A stretch of 64,000 nt of DNA from Thalassobium sp. (GCA_002733205.1 NVUW01000003.1:62001-126000); one strand, 5' to 3'; shown: positions 37,940 through 48,386, counted from the first letter of the stretch. Notes: generated by a model from the letters alone, not told the origin. Translations and numbers: made by a program.

Positions 37940-39220
37940 TTATTGGAAAATAGGCGACCAAGCAGGCTCCCTGACGTCACCGTATTTAGATGGTAAGCGG
38001 AATTTAACGTCCCCATCCACTGATACAGCAGCAAGAATGCTACGATCAGCTTCACTCGCAGCATAAATTACCATACTTCCATTGGGTGCAACACTAGGAG
38101 ACTCATCCAATTCAGTCTCACTGGTAAGAATGTGCACTAATCCACTTTTCACATCCTGAGATGCGATATGGAAGCGGTCATTGGCCTTATGGACATACAC
38201 CAGTTTACGGCCATCGGCAGTAATCCGCGCACGGGCATTATAACTACCTTCAAAGGTCACACGTTCTACCTGTTTGTTCGCAGTGTCCAGTTTATAAACC
38301 TGAGGACCACCGGCGCGGCTGGAGGTAAAAAAGATATGACGCCCATCAACATCCCACTGTGGCTCGGTATCAATAGCGTAGTGATTGGTCATGCGCTCAA
38401 TTTTCCGGCTTGCAAGATCCATCACGTAGACGTCTGGATTGCCAAGCTTCGACAACACAAATGCCAGACGGGTTCCATCGGGTGAAAATGCCGGCGCACT
38501 GTTGGAGCCATCAAACGCCACGACACGCTCACGCTTACCGGTTGCCAGCTCCTGAAAGAAGATTTCACTGCGGCCATTTTCAAACGATACATAGGCCACT
38601 TTTTTTGCATCCGGCGACCAGGCCGGAGAAATAATCGGATGTTTGGAACTGTAGATCAGCTGCTCACGCGCACCATCGGCATCGGCGTAATTCAGATTAA
38701 ACCGGCTGCGTTCGCGATTGGTGGTGACATAAATCAGCTTGGTGGAAAACACGCCGGGTACGCCGGTCAGCTTTTTAAAGATAAAGTCACTGATGTAATG
38801 GGCCAGATCGCGCAATTGCGAGGCCTTACCTTTCACCCGGTGACGCAGAATCTCCACCTGCTGGTGTACATCCATCACGTGAAACTGCACCGCGTAACCA
38901 TCGGCCTGCAATTCCACCGTACCAATGACGACAAAATCCTGCTTCAGGCGTGACCAGTCGGCGTAAATCACGTCGTTGAGCTGATGCGGCTGAGTGATCA
39001 TGCTCGCGGTTCCCAACGTGCGGAAGTAGCCGCTGCTGGCCAGATCATTGGTCACAATGGCACTGATATCTTCCGGCAAGGCACTGCTGCCGTTCCAGCT
39101 GAAAGGAACCACCGCCACCGGAATCGCGCTCTGTTTGCCCTGGGTTACTTCAATTAATAATTCGGCCTGAACCAGATGGGCAAACAACCACATCAGAACA
39201 ATCAAACTACGCTTTACCAC
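37940..39220 (-). CDS. tolB: Tol-Pal system protein TolB
   Basis: 426 residues with a periplasmic signal (MVKRSLIVLMWLFAHLVQA). The C-terminal part is the six-bladed beta-propeller: repeats such as SPAWSPDAKKVAYVS, APAFSPDGTRLAF and TEPQWDVDGRHIFFTS. TolB binds Pal and TolA. The start overlaps the tolA end by 7 nt. Length and propeller motif agree with the family. Confidence 0.97.
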   Translation of the reverse strand: MVKRSLIVLMWLFAHLVQAELLIEVTQGKQSAIPVAVVPFSWNGSSALPEDISAIVTNDLASSGYFRTLGTASMITQPHQLNDVIYADWSRLKQDFVVIGTVELQADGYAVQFHVMDVHQQVEILRHRVKGKASQLRDLAHYISDFIFKKLTGVPGVFSTKLIYVTTNRERSRFNLNYADADGAREQLIYSSKHPIISPAWSPDAKKVAYVSFENGRSEIFFQELATGKRERVVAFDGSNSAPAFSPDGTRLAFVLSKLGNPDVYVMDLASRKIERMTNHYAIDTEPQWDVDGRHIFFTSSRAGGPQVYKLDTANKQVERVTFEGSYNARARITADGRKLVYVHKANDRFHIASQDVKSGLVHILTSETELDESPSVAPNGSMVIYAASEADRSILAAVSVDGDVKFRLPSKYGDVREPAWSPIFQ

Positions 39221-40035
39221 GTTGCATTCTCCGGTCTGAATTTCATTAAAAAGCTGCGGAAGTTGGCTTCAAACACCCGCACATCCTTGGGCACCGGCAA
39301 CGGTGACGCTTTGCGTATGGCTTGCTCAACCGATCGGTCAAGGGCCGTATTACCGCTGCTCTTGGTAATCTGTACCTGCAATACCTGCCCGGTGGGTACC
39401 AGCGTAATTCTGACTTCGACTTCCTGGCTGGCGGTTACCGCCGGCGGATAACGCCAAACGGATTCAACACGGGCTTTTATCTGATCGGTAAATTCCAGTG
39501 TCAGAGAAGCCGCCCGCTCGGCCTGAATTTTGGCTTCCTGCTGCTCTTTTAATTCTGCTGCGGCTTCTTCCTGTGCCATCTGTTCCAGCAGGTTCTGCTC
39601 CTGAACGGCTTTCTGTTTTGCCTGCTCTGCCGCTTTTTCTTTGGCGGCTTTTTCTTTGGCCGCTTTGTCTTTCGCTTGTTTTTCCGCCAGCGCTTTTTCT
39701 TTTAACGCTTTTTCCTGTTCACGCTTTTTCGCAGCTGCCTGTTTTTTCTTTTGTTCGGCTTCACGCTTTTTTTGCTCAGCCAGTTTTTTCTTGCGTTCTG
39801 CTTCACGCCGCGCAGCAAGCTCTTTGCGTTTTTGTTGCTTATCAGCCTCAAGCTGGCGCTGTTTTTCAGCCGCGCTCTGCACCTGCACCACCGTTGCCAC
39901 CACATGCGGCGGCACGGGTTCGGGGACATGCGGTTCTGTCGGCCATTCAACTAAAAACAGCGACGCCACCACAATATGCAGCACAACAGATATCACAAGC
40001 GGCAGCGAGTACCGTTCCGGATTCAGCCAGCTCAT
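39214..40035 (-). CDS. tolA: TolA inner-membrane protein
   Basis: 273 residues. Single N-terminal membrane helix (LPLVISVVLHIVVASLFLVEW), then a long Lys/Ala/Glu/Gln-rich helical domain from about 65 to 170, and a C-terminal globular domain III with SLTLEFTDQIKARVESVWRY and FEANFRSFLMKF. TolA spans the periplasm and links TolQR energy to TolB/Pal. It is rather short at 273 residues, with a short helical domain. It follows tolR by one base and overlaps tolB. Confidence 0.95.
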   Translation of the reverse strand: MSWLNPERYSLPLVISVVLHIVVASLFLVEWPTEPHVPEPVPPHVVATVVQVQSAAEKQRQLEADKQQKRKELAARREAERKKKLAEQKKREAEQKKKQAAAKKREQEKALKEKALAEKQAKDKAAKEKAAKEKAAEQAKQKAVQEQNLLEQMAQEEAAAELKEQQEAKIQAERAASLTLEFTDQIKARVESVWRYPPAVTASQEVEVRITLVPTGQVLQVQITKSSGNTALDRSVEQAIRKASPLPVPKDVRVFEANFRSFLMKFRPENATW

Positions 40036-40036
40036 A

Positions 40037-40486
40037 TCAGCGGCGAGCCTCCGGGTCCGGCGCTTCGGTAATCAGGCCGACATTATTGATCCCCACGCTC
40101 TGCAGACTGCCCATAAGAGCCACGACCTTGCCATAAGGCACGGCTTCGTCACCGCGGATCATCAAACGGGTTTCCGGTACTGCGCCGATAATTTTCTGCG
40201 CGTAGTCCTGAATTTCTGCCAGAGTCATCGCCGTCGGCTGGCCTTCGTCACGCTCAATAAAATACACACCACGCTCATTGACCGAGACAATAATGGTGCT
40301 GTCATCCGGTTCAATCTCGGTTGGAGTAGCGTCAACGTCTGGCAGATTGACCGGTACGCTCTGCACCAGCATGGGCGCTGTCACCATAAAAATAATCAGC
40401 AGTACCAGCATCACATCGATGTAGGGCACCACATTGATCTCGGCCATCGGCCGGCGCTTGGCAGCGGGAGGAGCCATTGGTTCCAT
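40037..40486 (-). CDS. tolR: TolR energy-transducing protein
   Basis: 149 residues. One membrane helix with the conserved Asp (YIDVMLVLLIIFMV, Asp24), then a periplasmic domain. Pairs with TolQ to harvest proton motive force for Tol-Pal. Its ATG shares a base with the tolQ stop (TAATG), so translation is coupled. Confidence 0.97.
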   Translation of the reverse strand: MEPMAPPAAKRRPMAEINVVPYIDVMLVLLIIFMVTAPMLVQSVPVNLPDVDATPTEIEPDDSTIIVSVNERGVYFIERDEGQPTAMTLAEIQDYAQKIIGAVPETRLMIRGDEAVPYGKVVALMGSLQSVGINNVGLITEAPDPEARR

Positions 40487-41205
40487 TATTTTTTCTCCGC
40501 CGCCTTTTTCTCTTCCGCTTTTACCGCCTGCTGAATTTTATGCGCCTGACGGTAAAGCAATGACGAGAATTCATCGGCAAAGGTGTGCATACCGGTAATG
40601 GTCTGATCGACACGGCTGGCAAAGCGGTTGTAGAAAATAACCGCCGGAATCGCCGCTAACAGGCCCATAGCCGTTGCCACCAGCGCTTCAGAGATGCCCG
40701 GTGCAACCGTCGCAATGGTCGCCTGCTTAACACTGGCCAGGCCCTGGAAGGAGTGCATGATGCCCCATACCGTTCCGAACAAACCAATGTACGGACTGGT
40801 CGAACCGACGGTTGCCAGAAATGGCAGGTGGGTATCCAGCAGTTCCGATTCGCGGGTAATGGCAATACGCATCGCACGCTGTACACCGGCCATCACCGCA
40901 TCCGGGTCATTGGTATTTTGCTGACGCATTTTGCCGAATTCTTTCAGGCCCGCCATGAAGACATTTTCAACCGCACTGGGGACGGCTTTCTGCTGACACT
41001 CACGGTACAGATCGTTGAGATCCACCCCCGACCAGAAGCGCTCTTCAAAGTCGTGTAACTGCTCACGGCTGGCGGACAACAAACGGGTACGCTGCACAAT
41101 CACTACCCAGCTCATCACCGAGGCGGCCAGCAACATCAGCATCACTAATTGCACAACAAAGCTTGCATGGACAATCAGCGAAAAAATAGAAACAGACTCG
41201 TTCAC
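40486..41205 (-). CDS. tolQ: TolQ proton channel subunit
   Basis: 239 residues from a GTG at 41205. It has AGGAG ahead and forms a GTGA overlap with the ybgC stop. An ATG 15 nt upstream lies inside ybgC and has no Shine-Dalgarno. The protein begins with VNESVSIFSLIVHASFVV, matching other TolQ N-termini. Three membrane helices (about 14-36, 135-160, 170-195) carry the ExbB/TolQ signature, including GLFGTVWGIMHSF and APGISEALVATAMGL. Confidence 0.94.
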   Translation of the reverse strand: MNESVSIFSLIVHASFVVQLVMLMLLAASVMSWVVIVQRTRLLSASREQLHDFEERFWSGVDLNDLYRECQQKAVPSAVENVFMAGLKEFGKMRQQNTNDPDAVMAGVQRAMRIAITRESELLDTHLPFLATVGSTSPYIGLFGTVWGIMHSFQGLASVKQATIATVAPGISEALVATAMGLLAAIPAVIFYNRFASRVDQTITGMHTFADEFSSLLYRQAHKIQQAVKAEEKKAAEKK

Positions 41206-41672
41206 AACGGCTCCTGACATTCATCATTAGGTTCGGACGGATAAGCGGCCACGGCCGTCATCCGTTTGAGTATTTCTGCCGGTACGCCCTGCGGACGTCC
41301 GGCCTGGGTGATACAGGCGATGGTAATGCTCGCCTCTACCAGATATTTTTGCGGCGCCTCAGCGCCCTGCCCGGCTGCTGCATTTTTGCGCCAGACTTTC
41401 TGGCTCAGCACCAGACTCGCTTTGCGGCTGTGTTCGACGGCCACCGACACCAGAAGTTCATCATCCAGACGTGCCGGGCTCAGGTATTTGGCCTGCACCT
41501 CACGCACCACAAATAACACATCCTGATGACGCAATTGCTCCTGGCTATAGCCCAGCGTACGCAGCCATTCGCTGCGCGCCCGTTCCAGAAAGCGGAAATA
41601 ATTGGCGTAATAGACAATGCCACCGGCGTCGGTGTCTTCGATATAAACGCGCAGCGGCCAGGCAAATGCCAT
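41202..41672 (-). CDS. ybgC: Acyl-CoA thioesterase YbgC
   Basis: 156-residue hotdog thioesterase. YIEDTDAGGIVYYANYFRFLERARSEWL contains the YbgC motif with catalytic Asp/His-type region. YbgC acts on short acyl-CoA/acyl-ACP linked to the phospholipid biosynthetic complex, and its gene sits in tol operons across gammaproteobacteria. I choose the ATG at 41672, just after the ruvB stop; an ATG four codons earlier overlaps ruvB. The last codons overlap tolQ by 4 nt. Confidence 0.95.
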   Translation of the reverse strand: MAFAWPLRVYIEDTDAGGIVYYANYFRFLERARSEWLRTLGYSQEQLRHQDVLFVVREVQAKYLSPARLDDELLVSVAVEHSRKASLVLSQKVWRKNAAAGQGAEAPQKYLVEASITIACITQAGRPQGVPAEILKRMTAVAAYPSEPNDECQEPL

Positions 41673-41673
41673 A

Positions 41674-42699
41674 TTACGGCGCATCCTGATTAAAACGGGC
41701 CGGTAAATCCAGACCAAAATGCAAATAGGCCAGTTTGGTCGCCATGCGTCCGCGTGGCGTACGGGTGATATACCCCTGCTGCATTAAATACGGTTCCAGC
41801 ACATCTTCAATGGTGTCACGTTCTTCACCAATGGAGGCCGCCAGGCTGTCAACGCCCGCCGGGCCGCCATCGTATTTTTCCAGCAGCGTCAGCAGCAAAC
41901 GACGGTCCATATGGTCAAAGCCCTGCACATCGACATTGAGCATATTCAGCGCCGCATCGGCACAGGCGTGATCCACGGTGCCATCGCCTTTTACCTGAGC
42001 GTAATCACGTACGCGGCGTAACAGGCGGTTGGCAATACGCGGCGTTCCGCGCGCGCGGCGGGCAATTTCTTTGGCGCCACCGGCATCAACTTCAAGTTTC
42101 ATCAGGCGGCCAGAACGCGACACAATATGAGTCAGGTCGGCGATGTTATAAAACTCAAGGCGCTGCACAATGCCAAAACGATCACGCAGTGGCGAGGTCA
42201 GCAAACCGGCGCGGGTGGTTGCGCCCACCAGGGTAAACGCCGGCAGATCAATTTTAATCGACCGTGCCGCCGGGCCTTCGCCAACCATAATATCCAGCTG
42301 ATAATCTTCCATCGCCGGATACAGAACTTCTTCCACCGCCGGACTGAGGCGGTGAATTTCATCAATAAAGAGAACGTCGCCTTCTTCCAGGTTGGTCAGC
42401 AAGGCGGCCAGATCACCGGCTTTTTCCAGCACCGGGCCGGAGGTGGATTTAATCGCCACGCCCATTTCTTCGGCAATAATATTCGCCAGCGTGGTTTTAC
42501 CCAGACCCGGCGGGCCGAATACCAGGGTGTGATCCAGCGCTTCGTTACGCGCCCGTGCCGCGCCAATAAAAATTTCCATCTGCTCGCGCACATGGGGTTG
42601 GCCAATATAATCGCTCAGCGATTTCGGCCGGATGGCACGGTCCTGATGTTCTTCCGCCGGTTGCGGCTGGGGGCTGATAAAGCGGTCAGTTTCAATCAT
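41674..42699 (-). CDS. ruvB: Holliday junction helicase RuvB
   Basis: 341 residues, full length. Walker [12 protein letters not shown], Walker [12 protein letters not shown], sensor and arginine finger region [18 protein letters not shown], and a winged-helix C-terminal domain. It is the AAA+ motor of branch migration. Eight bases after ruvA; ybgC follows. Confidence 0.98.
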   Translation of the reverse strand: MIETDRFISPQPQPAEEHQDRAIRPKSLSDYIGQPHVREQMEIFIGAARARNEALDHTLVFGPPGLGKTTLANIIAEEMGVAIKSTSGPVLEKAGDLAALLTNLEEGDVLFIDEIHRLSPAVEEVLYPAMEDYQLDIMVGEGPAARSIKIDLPAFTLVGATTRAGLLTSPLRDRFGIVQRLEFYNIADLTHIVSRSGRLMKLEVDAGGAKEIARRARGTPRIANRLLRRVRDYAQVKGDGTVDHACADAALNMLNVDVQGFDHMDRRLLLTLLEKYDGGPAGVDSLAASIGEERDTIEDVLEPYLMQQGYITRTPRGRMATKLAYLHFGLDLPARFNQDAP

Positions 42700-42707
42700 A
42701 GGCCACC

Positions 42708-43319
42708 TTATTGAGTACCCAGCGTGCTGCGCAGCGCCAGACGGATCATTTCTTCTGCACTGTCGACACCGGTGCTTACTTTATTGAGCATTTTGGCGGC
42801 ATCCTGCGGCTTATAACCCAACGCCACCAGGGCCCCTTCGGCTTCGCGCAGCAGGTTATCCTGCGACGCTTTTTCGGCATTGTCTGCGGCGGCCCATAGC
42901 GGTGCCGGGGCTTGCCATTCAATCAGGCGGTCACGCATTTCAACAATTAACCGCTCCGCTGTTTTCTTACCGACACCGGGTAATTTGGTCAGCGCCGTCA
43001 CATCTTCGTTATGAACACAGACGGCGAAGGCATGGACGTCCATTCCGGACAGAATCGCCAGCGCCAGCTTCGGGCCAACGCCGCTGACCTTAATCAGGGT
43101 TCGGAACAAGGTGCGCTGACTTTTATCGCTGAAACCATACAGCTGATGGGCGTCTTCACGAATGGCCAGGTGGGTATAGAGCACGGCCTGGGTGCCGGTT
43201 TTGCCAAGCATGGCAAAGGTCGAAATCGGTGCCTGAATCTCATAGCCCACGCCATTGACGTCGAGCAGCAGTTCCGGTGCCTGTTTTTCAAGGATAACGC
43301 CTTGTAATCGTCCGATCAT
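42708..43319 (-). CDS. ruvA: Holliday junction protein RuvA
   Basis: 203 residues. N-terminal OB domain ([29 protein letters not shown]), two HhH motifs ([15 protein letters not shown] and [16 protein letters not shown]) and a C-terminal RuvB-binding domain ([18 protein letters not shown]). It tethers RuvB on the Holliday junction. The start is well conserved. It sits between ruvC (85-bp gap) and ruvB. Confidence 0.98.
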   Translation of the reverse strand: MIGRLQGVILEKQAPELLLDVNGVGYEIQAPISTFAMLGKTGTQAVLYTHLAIREDAHQLYGFSDKSQRTLFRTLIKVSGVGPKLALAILSGMDVHAFAVCVHNEDVTALTKLPGVGKKTAERLIVEMRDRLIEWQAPAPLWAAADNAEKASQDNLLREAEGALVALGYKPQDAAKMLNKVSTGVDSAEEMIRLALRSTLGTQ

Positions 43320-43404
43320 GATTGCGTTCTGACTGCATAACTGGAAAGCGGCCTAGCCTACCAGTATGACCGGGGCGGCTCAATGGAAGGTAGCGCTCAG
43401 AAGG

Positions 43405-43920
43405 CTAGCGCATCCGTCCGCGGGTCACGCCTTTCACCCCGGCCTGAGCCATCAGGCTGGCGCTGGTGTGGGCATGACAAATGGCAATAGCCAGCGCATC
43501 GGCGGCATCCGCCTGGGGAATACCTGGCAGTTTTAACAGATACTGCACCATGTGTTGCACCTGTTCTTTCGCCGCTCCACCCTTGCCGACCACCGCCTGT
43601 TTAATGGTACGCGGCGCATATTCAGCCACCGGCAATCCCTGCTGCACCGCGGCTACAATCGCCACGCCACGGGCTTGCCCGAGCTTTAACGCAGAATCGG
43701 CGTTTTTACCCATAAACACCTGCTCAATAGCAAACTGTTCGGGTTGGTAGGTTGTGATTAACTCGCTGACGCCGTCGTAGATTTTTTTCAGCCGGCCGGA
43801 CAATTCCCCTTCGCCGGTGCGGATACAGCCGCTGACGATGTACTCAATTTTCTGGCCCGTACGACGAATCACACCAAAACCGGTAATGCGTGATCCCGGG
43901 TCAATGCCAAGAATAATCAT
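43405..43920 (-). CDS. ruvC: Crossover junction endonuclease RuvC
   Basis: 171 residues. Catalytic acidic residues are in the expected motifs: Asp7 (GIDPGS), Glu in AIEQVFMG, and Asp residues in [14 protein letters not shown]. It resolves Holliday junctions. Its ATG overlaps the stop of the PrcB-like lipoprotein gene (ATGA), so the two are coupled. Many gammaproteobacteria have yebC in that upstream place. Confidence 0.98.
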   Translation of the reverse strand: MIILGIDPGSRITGFGVIRRTGQKIEYIVSGCIRTGEGELSGRLKKIYDGVSELITTYQPEQFAIEQVFMGKNADSALKLGQARGVAIVAAVQQGLPVAEYAPRTIKQAVVGKGGAAKEQVQHMVQYLLKLPGIPQADAADALAIAICHAHTSASLMAQAGVKGVTRGRMR

Positions 43921-44360
43921 GGGGCTTTCACAGGCGCCTGCGTGTTCAGCGGGTTGTGTTTTTTAACGGGCTCCTGCGGAGTAAACGTCCACTCTCGGCC
44001 ACTGAGCTGATCGGTTACTGTCAGATGATGCCAGCCCGCCGGCAGAATCACCTGCAAGCAGGGTGAAGTAATGACCTGAGCGTAATTCATGCCGGGCTGC
44101 GGATAACGTTCGCGGAACATCAGCTGATATTCACCGTCCCTCTGCTGCTGGCCCACCAGATCAATACCATAACCGCTGTGCGGACGCTCACCCAGGGCGA
44201 TGGTCAGTGCATTAAAGCGCAGGCTGACACCTTCCTCTGCGGCGCATTGATCCATGGTGCTGAGCGGCAGATTGGTTGGCATCACCGTGGTGCAGGCGCT
44301 CAGCAGGGTGACCGGTAAAACAGCCAATAACAGCCTCAGCGGCTGCGATAAACGAAACAT
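43917..44360 (-). CDS. PrcB-domain lipoprotein
   Basis: 147 residues. A signal and lipobox [23 protein letters not shown] gives a lipidated mature protein at residue 23. The body ([20 protein letters not shown], then ERYPQPGM, then [12 protein letters not shown]) matches the PrcB C-terminal domain pattern of protease-complex partner proteins. The start has GGAGG 10 nt upstream. It heads the ruvC-ruvA-ruvB-ybgC-tol transcription unit, overlapping ruvC by 4 nt. The family call is by pattern, and the partner protease is unknown; a Prc protease is encoded about 6 kb away. Confidence 0.75.
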   Translation of the reverse strand: MFRLSQPLRLLLAVLPVTLLSACTTVMPTNLPLSTMDQCAAEEGVSLRFNALTIALGERPHSGYGIDLVGQQQRDGEYQLMFRERYPQPGMNYAQVITSPCLQVILPAGWHHLTVTDQLSGREWTFTPQEPVKKHNPLNTQAPVKAP

Positions 44361-44423
44361 CACGATCCGTCCTCCGTAACAATTGCATTCGCAGGGTAAA
44401 AATAAAGATGAGCGCAGTATACA

Positions 44424-44460
44424 CAAAACCCCCGCTACAGAGACTGCAACGGGGGTTTTG
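44424..44460. terminator. Terminator of clpB
   Basis: Hairpin AAAACCCCCG with CGGGGGTTTT around a 15-base loop. On the minus strand the T-run ends the clpB transcript, before the promoter region of the lipoprotein-ruv-tol operon. Confidence 0.88.
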
Positions 44461-44520
44461 CGGCTTGCATAACGCGGCTATCCCCGCTGGAATTAACCGG
44501 CGGGATTTAACCCGTCAAAA

Positions 44521-47106
44521 TCAACCCGCTTTGAAAACCAGCTGGTCATTATCGACATCGGCGACAATGGTGGTTCCCGGCAGGAATTTACCTGACAGAA
44601 TATCCTGCGCCAGCGGGTTTTCGATCCAGCGCTGAATCGCACGTTTTAATGGCCGCGCGCCAAACACCGGATCGTAGCCCACATCCACCAGCTTGCTGAT
44701 GGCCGCGTCGCTCATCTCAAACGCCAGATCGCGTTCTTTCAGACGACCGCGGAGCAGATCCAGCTGAATATCAGCAATGCCGCGGATCTGATCTTTCAGC
44801 AGCGGATGGAATACTACCGCCTCATCAATCCGGTTAATAAATTCCGGACGGAAATGACTGCCGACAATCTCCATCACCGCATCACGCATTTGCTCATAAG
44901 GTTTATCAGCAAACATGCTCTGAATAACATCCGAGCCCAGGTTCGACGTCATCACCAATACGGTGTTTTTAAAGTCGACACGGCGACCCTGACCATCGGT
45001 TAACTGACCGTCATCCAGTACCTGCAGCAGAATGTTAAACACATCCGGGTGCGCTTTTTCGACCTCATCCAGCAGGATGACGGAATACGGTTTACGCCGC
45101 ACAGCTTCGGTCAGCAAGCCGCCCTCTTCGTAACCAACATACCCCGGAGGCGCACCAATCAAGCGGGCAACGGAGTGTTTCTCCATATATTCCGACATAT
45201 CAATGCGCACCATGGCATCTTTACTGTCAAACAGGAAGGTCGCCAGCGCTTTACACAGCTCGGTCTTACCCACACCGGTTGGCCCCAGGAACAGGAACGA
45301 ACCATTCGGCCGGTTCGGATCGGACAGACCCGCGCGGGAGCGGCGCACCGCGTTGGATACGGCGGCAATCGCCTGATCCTGACCCACCACCGAGTGGTGC
45401 AGCACATCTTCCATGCGCAACAGCTTTTCACGTTCACCTTCGAGCATTTTGGTTACCGGTACACCGGTCCACTTCGATACCACTTCGGCGATTTCGTCTT
45501 CGGTTACTTTATTGCGCAGCAGGGTAAATTCCTGCTTGCCGGACGTCTCGGCTTCGGCCGCCGTCGCCAGTTGCTTTTCCAGCTCCGGAATGCGGCCGTA
45601 CTGCAGCTCTGACATGCGTTGCAAGTCACCGGCACGGCGTGCGGCTTCCATTTCAATTTTTGCCTGTTCCAGCTGTTCTTTCGATTTGCTGGCACCTTCA
45701 AGTAAGGCTTTTTCTTTCTTCCAGACTTCTTCCAGCTCGACGTAAGCGCGTCCGGCTTTATTGATCTCTTCGTTGAGATCGCTGAGGCGTTTTTTCGCCG
45801 CTTCGTCTTTTTCTTTGCGCAGGGCTTCGCGCTCGATTTTGAGCTGGATCAGACGCCGTTCAAGCTTATCCATTTCCTGTGGTTTGGAGTCGATTTCCAT
45901 ACGGATAACCGATGCCGCTTCATCCACCAAATCGATGGCTTTATCCGGCAGGCGACGATCCGGAATATAGCGCTGCGACAGTTTGGCCGCGGCGATAATC
46001 GCGCTGTCGGTAATCTGCACACCGTGGTGCACTTCATAGCGTTCTTTTAAACCACGCAGAATGGCGATGGAGTCTTCCACACTCGGTTCGTCCACCATCA
46101 CTTTCTGGAAACGACGTTCCAGTGCCGCGTCTTTCTCAATAAATTCGCGGTACTCATCCAGCGTGGTCGCGCCGACACAATGCAACTCGCCACGGGCCAG
46201 CGCCGGTTTGAGCATATTGCCGGCATCCATTGCGCCGTCACCCTTGCCCGCTCCCACCATAGTATGCAACTCATCGACAAACAGAATGATGCTGCCTTCG
46301 GCCTTGGTGACGTCTTTTAGTACGGCTTTTAACCGCTCTTCAAATTCACCGCGGTACTTCGCCCCGGCCACCAGCGCCCCCATATCCAGCGACAGAATGC
46401 GCTTATGCTTGAGGTTTTCCGGTACTTCACCATTCACGATACGCTGCGCCAGCCCTTCGACCACGGCCGTTTTACCGACCCCCGGCGCACCAATCAGCAC
46501 CGGGTTATTTTTGGTACGGCGCTGCAATACCTGGATGGTACGGCGGATTTCGTCATCGCGGCCAATCACCGGGTCCAGCTTGCCCGCTTCGGCACGCTCG
46601 GTTAAATCAATACAGTATTTGTCCAGCGACTGACGGTTATCTTCAGCGTTGGCGTCTTTCACGCTTTCTCCACCGCGCATTTCATTAATGGCTTTATTCA
46701 CACCTTCTTTATTCAGCCCGGCGGCTGCAAGAGCTTTGCCGGTGCTGTTTTTATCATCCAGTGCCACCAGCAAAAACACTTCGCTCGACACATACTGGTC
46801 ACCGCGTTTCTGTGATTCTTTGTCGGCCAGATTGAGCAAACGACCCAGCTCCGGTGCCAGCTGAATATTGCCGTCCGGGCTACTGACTTTAGGCTGGTCA
46901 TTAAGCAATGTCCGCAGCGCGCGGCCAAGTTCGACGACATTGGCACCGCAACGGCGCACCACATCTTTCACTGAGCTGCTCGGTTGTTCGAGCAAAGCCA
47001 GTAACACGTGAACGGTATCAATCTGATTATGATCCTGCCCCAGCGCCAAACTCTGACTCTCGGCCAGGGCGTTCTGCAGACTGGTGGTCAACCGATCCAT
47101 ACGCAT
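44521..47106 (-). CDS. clpB: Disaggregase ClpB
   Basis: 861 residues, full length. An N-terminal Clp_N repeat domain, AAA-1 with Walker [14 protein letters not shown], a long coiled-coil middle domain ([20 protein letters not shown]), AAA-2 with [13 protein letters not shown], and a C-terminal domain. ClpB works with DnaK to dissolve aggregates. Start is [11 protein letters not shown] at an ATG with GGGAG 8 nt ahead; a TTG two codons upstream is not needed. A heat-shock-type promoter lies upstream. Confidence 0.98.
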   Translation of the reverse strand: MRMDRLTTSLQNALAESQSLALGQDHNQIDTVHVLLALLEQPSSSVKDVVRRCGANVVELGRALRTLLNDQPKVSSPDGNIQLAPELGRLLNLADKESQKRGDQYVSSEVFLLVALDDKNSTGKALAAAGLNKEGVNKAINEMRGGESVKDANAEDNRQSLDKYCIDLTERAEAGKLDPVIGRDDEIRRTIQVLQRRTKNNPVLIGAPGVGKTAVVEGLAQRIVNGEVPENLKHKRILSLDMGALVAGAKYRGEFEERLKAVLKDVTKAEGSIILFVDELHTMVGAGKGDGAMDAGNMLKPALARGELHCVGATTLDEYREFIEKDAALERRFQKVMVDEPSVEDSIAILRGLKERYEVHHGVQITDSAIIAAAKLSQRYIPDRRLPDKAIDLVDEAASVIRMEIDSKPQEMDKLERRLIQLKIEREALRKEKDEAAKKRLSDLNEEINKAGRAYVELEEVWKKEKALLEGASKSKEQLEQAKIEMEAARRAGDLQRMSELQYGRIPELEKQLATAAEAETSGKQEFTLLRNKVTEDEIAEVVSKWTGVPVTKMLEGEREKLLRMEDVLHHSVVGQDQAIAAVSNAVRRSRAGLSDPNRPNGSFLFLGPTGVGKTELCKALATFLFDSKDAMVRIDMSEYMEKHSVARLIGAPPGYVGYEEGGLLTEAVRRKPYSVILLDEVEKAHPDVFNILLQVLDDGQLTDGQGRRVDFKNTVLVMTSNLGSDVIQSMFADKPYEQMRDAVMEIVGSHFRPEFINRIDEAVVFHPLLKDQIRGIADIQLDLLRGRLKERDLAFEMSDAAISKLVDVGYDPVFGARPLKRAIQRWIENPLAQDILSGKFLPGTTIVADVDNDQLVFKAG

Positions 47107-47164
47107 ATTCAATCTCCCAAATAAACGCTCAGGGCAGTCCCGAGCAGAGTTGATTCATTACCGC

Positions 47165-47194
47165 TTAGATGCGACCAGATTAATTTTTTTCAAC
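47165..47194 (-). promoter_or_regulatory. Candidate sigma-32 promoter of clpB
   Basis: On the minus strand GTTGAAA (-35, about 47188-47194) and TCGCATCTA (-10, about 47165-47173) are separated by about 14 nt. They resemble the heat-shock consensus CTTGAAA and CCCCATNTA, with mismatches. It fits the expected control of clpB. Confidence 0.5.
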
Positions 47195-47278
47195 ACCCTG
47201 TAGATTAAATTTAGTAAAACTAATAGAAATCATCTTGATACAGTGCAACAGACCGCCGCTAACGACACGTTGATCGCG

Positions 47279-47284
47279 TATAAT
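47279..47284 (+). promoter_or_regulatory. Perfect TATAAT -10 box upstream of EamA gene
   Basis: TATAAT at 47279-47284 on the plus strand lacks a good -35. If used, the transcript would begin near 47291 with a leader of about 140 nt that contains the 18-bp tandem repeats. Confidence 0.4.
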
Positions 47285-47340
47285 CGGCGAACAGATTGAC
47301 GGGTGCCTTCGTTAAAGTACTTTCTGGTACCTTTGTCTAT

Positions 47341-47394
47341 TCAGGGCCTTCATCTGTGTCAGGACCTACATCTGTGTCAGGGCCTACATCTATA
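47341..47394 (+). repeat. Three tandem 18-bp repeats
   Basis: Three adjacent 18-bp units: TCAGGGCCTTCATCTGTG, TCAGGACCTACATCTGTG and TCAGGGCCTACATCTATA. They lie 38 bp ahead of the EamA gene start and downstream of a TATAAT box. Units differ at two to five positions. The rest of the 320-bp clpB/EamA gap holds the clpB promoter and no other gene. Confidence 0.88.
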
Positions 47395-47432
47395 TAGTGG
47401 CGCGAATCACCTTTTAAAGCGTAGGACCAACC

Positions 47433-48386
47433 ATGACAGCCCCCGCAATGACCGATGCCCTGCGCCGTGGCGCCTTATTCCTGCTGCTGGGAGAAGCCCT
47501 GCTGGCACTCATGGGCGCGCTGGTCAAAGATCTTTCCGGCGTGCTGTCTACCGAACAGATTGTCTTTTTCCGCAATATTGCCGGACTCATCGTACTGGCA
47601 CCGTTGTTACTGCGTACCGGACTGAATGAGCTGAAAACCCAGCTCTGGCACTGGCACCTGCTGCGCGGACTGGTCGGCGTCAGCGCCATGTACTGTTATT
47701 TCTGGGCGCTGGCACATCTGCCGTTAACTGAGGCTTTTCTGGTAAAACTATCGGCACCGCTGTTTATGCCACTGCTGGCGCTGTGGTGGCTGAAAGAACC
47801 CGCCGGACGCCACAACTGGCTGGCCTTATTGATTGGCTTTGCCGGAGTCAGCGTCATATTACAGCCCGGCGCCGAGCATCCTGCCATGTTGAGTAACGGC
47901 GACAGCTACAGCACCGCCCTGTTGGTTGGTCTGCTCGGGGCATTTCTGGCAGCACTGGCCAAAGTCACCATCCGTCGTATGTCGGCAACCGAATCCAGCC
48001 AGCGCATTGTGTTTTATTTTGGCCTGATCGCCGCACTGGTATCGGCTCCCGGCGCGATCGTCAACTGGCAGCCGGTGCCTGATCAAACCTGGCTGTGGCT
48101 ACTGGCACTCGGCATTGTCGCCACCAGCGGCCAACTGGCCCTGACCCGCGCCTACCGCATCGCACCAACCGGCAAGGTCGGTGTTTATGTTTACAGTGCC
48201 GTCATTTATGGCGCGTTGATGGGATGGTGGTTCTGGGACGAAATTCCGCCCTGGACAACCTGGGCCGGAGCGCTGTTGATTGTACTGGCCGGCTTACTCA
48301 ACCTGTATGCGCCGAAATCACGCTCTGAGACTTCCATCAGATCATCATCAGGCTTGCCGCGCGAACCAGCACCGGACAAAATCTGA
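47433..48386 (+). CDS. EamA-family (DMT) exporter
   Basis: 317 residues with ten predicted transmembrane helices in two repeats of the EamA domain. The N-terminal half (e.g. RRGALFLLLGEALLALMGAL) and the C-terminal half (VKVGVYVYSAVIYGALMGWW, ending WAGALLIVLAGLLNLY) are typical of DMT-superfamily exporters of amino acids or metabolites. The substrate is unknown. No clear Shine-Dalgarno, but GGACC lies just ahead of the ATG. It is followed by a LysR gene in the same direction. Confidence 0.9.
   Translation: MTAPAMTDALRRGALFLLLGEALLALMGALVKDLSGVLSTEQIVFFRNIAGLIVLAPLLLRTGLNELKTQLWHWHLLRGLVGVSAMYCYFWALAHLPLTEAFLVKLSAPLFMPLLALWWLKEPAGRHNWLALLIGFAGVSVILQPGAEHPAMLSNGDSYSTALLVGLLGAFLAALAKVTIRRMSATESSQRIVFYFGLIAALVSAPGAIVNWQPVPDQTWLWLLALGIVATSGQLALTRAYRIAPTGKVGVYVYSAVIYGALMGWWFWDEIPPWTTWAGALLIVLAGLLNLYAPKSRSETSIRSSSGLPREPAPDKI

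Noticed and set aside
47303-47629. Open frame containing the 18-bp repeats as a hexapeptide repeat
   Set aside because: The repeat length is a multiple of three by chance; the frame runs through the EamA gene out of phase and lacks a ribosome site.
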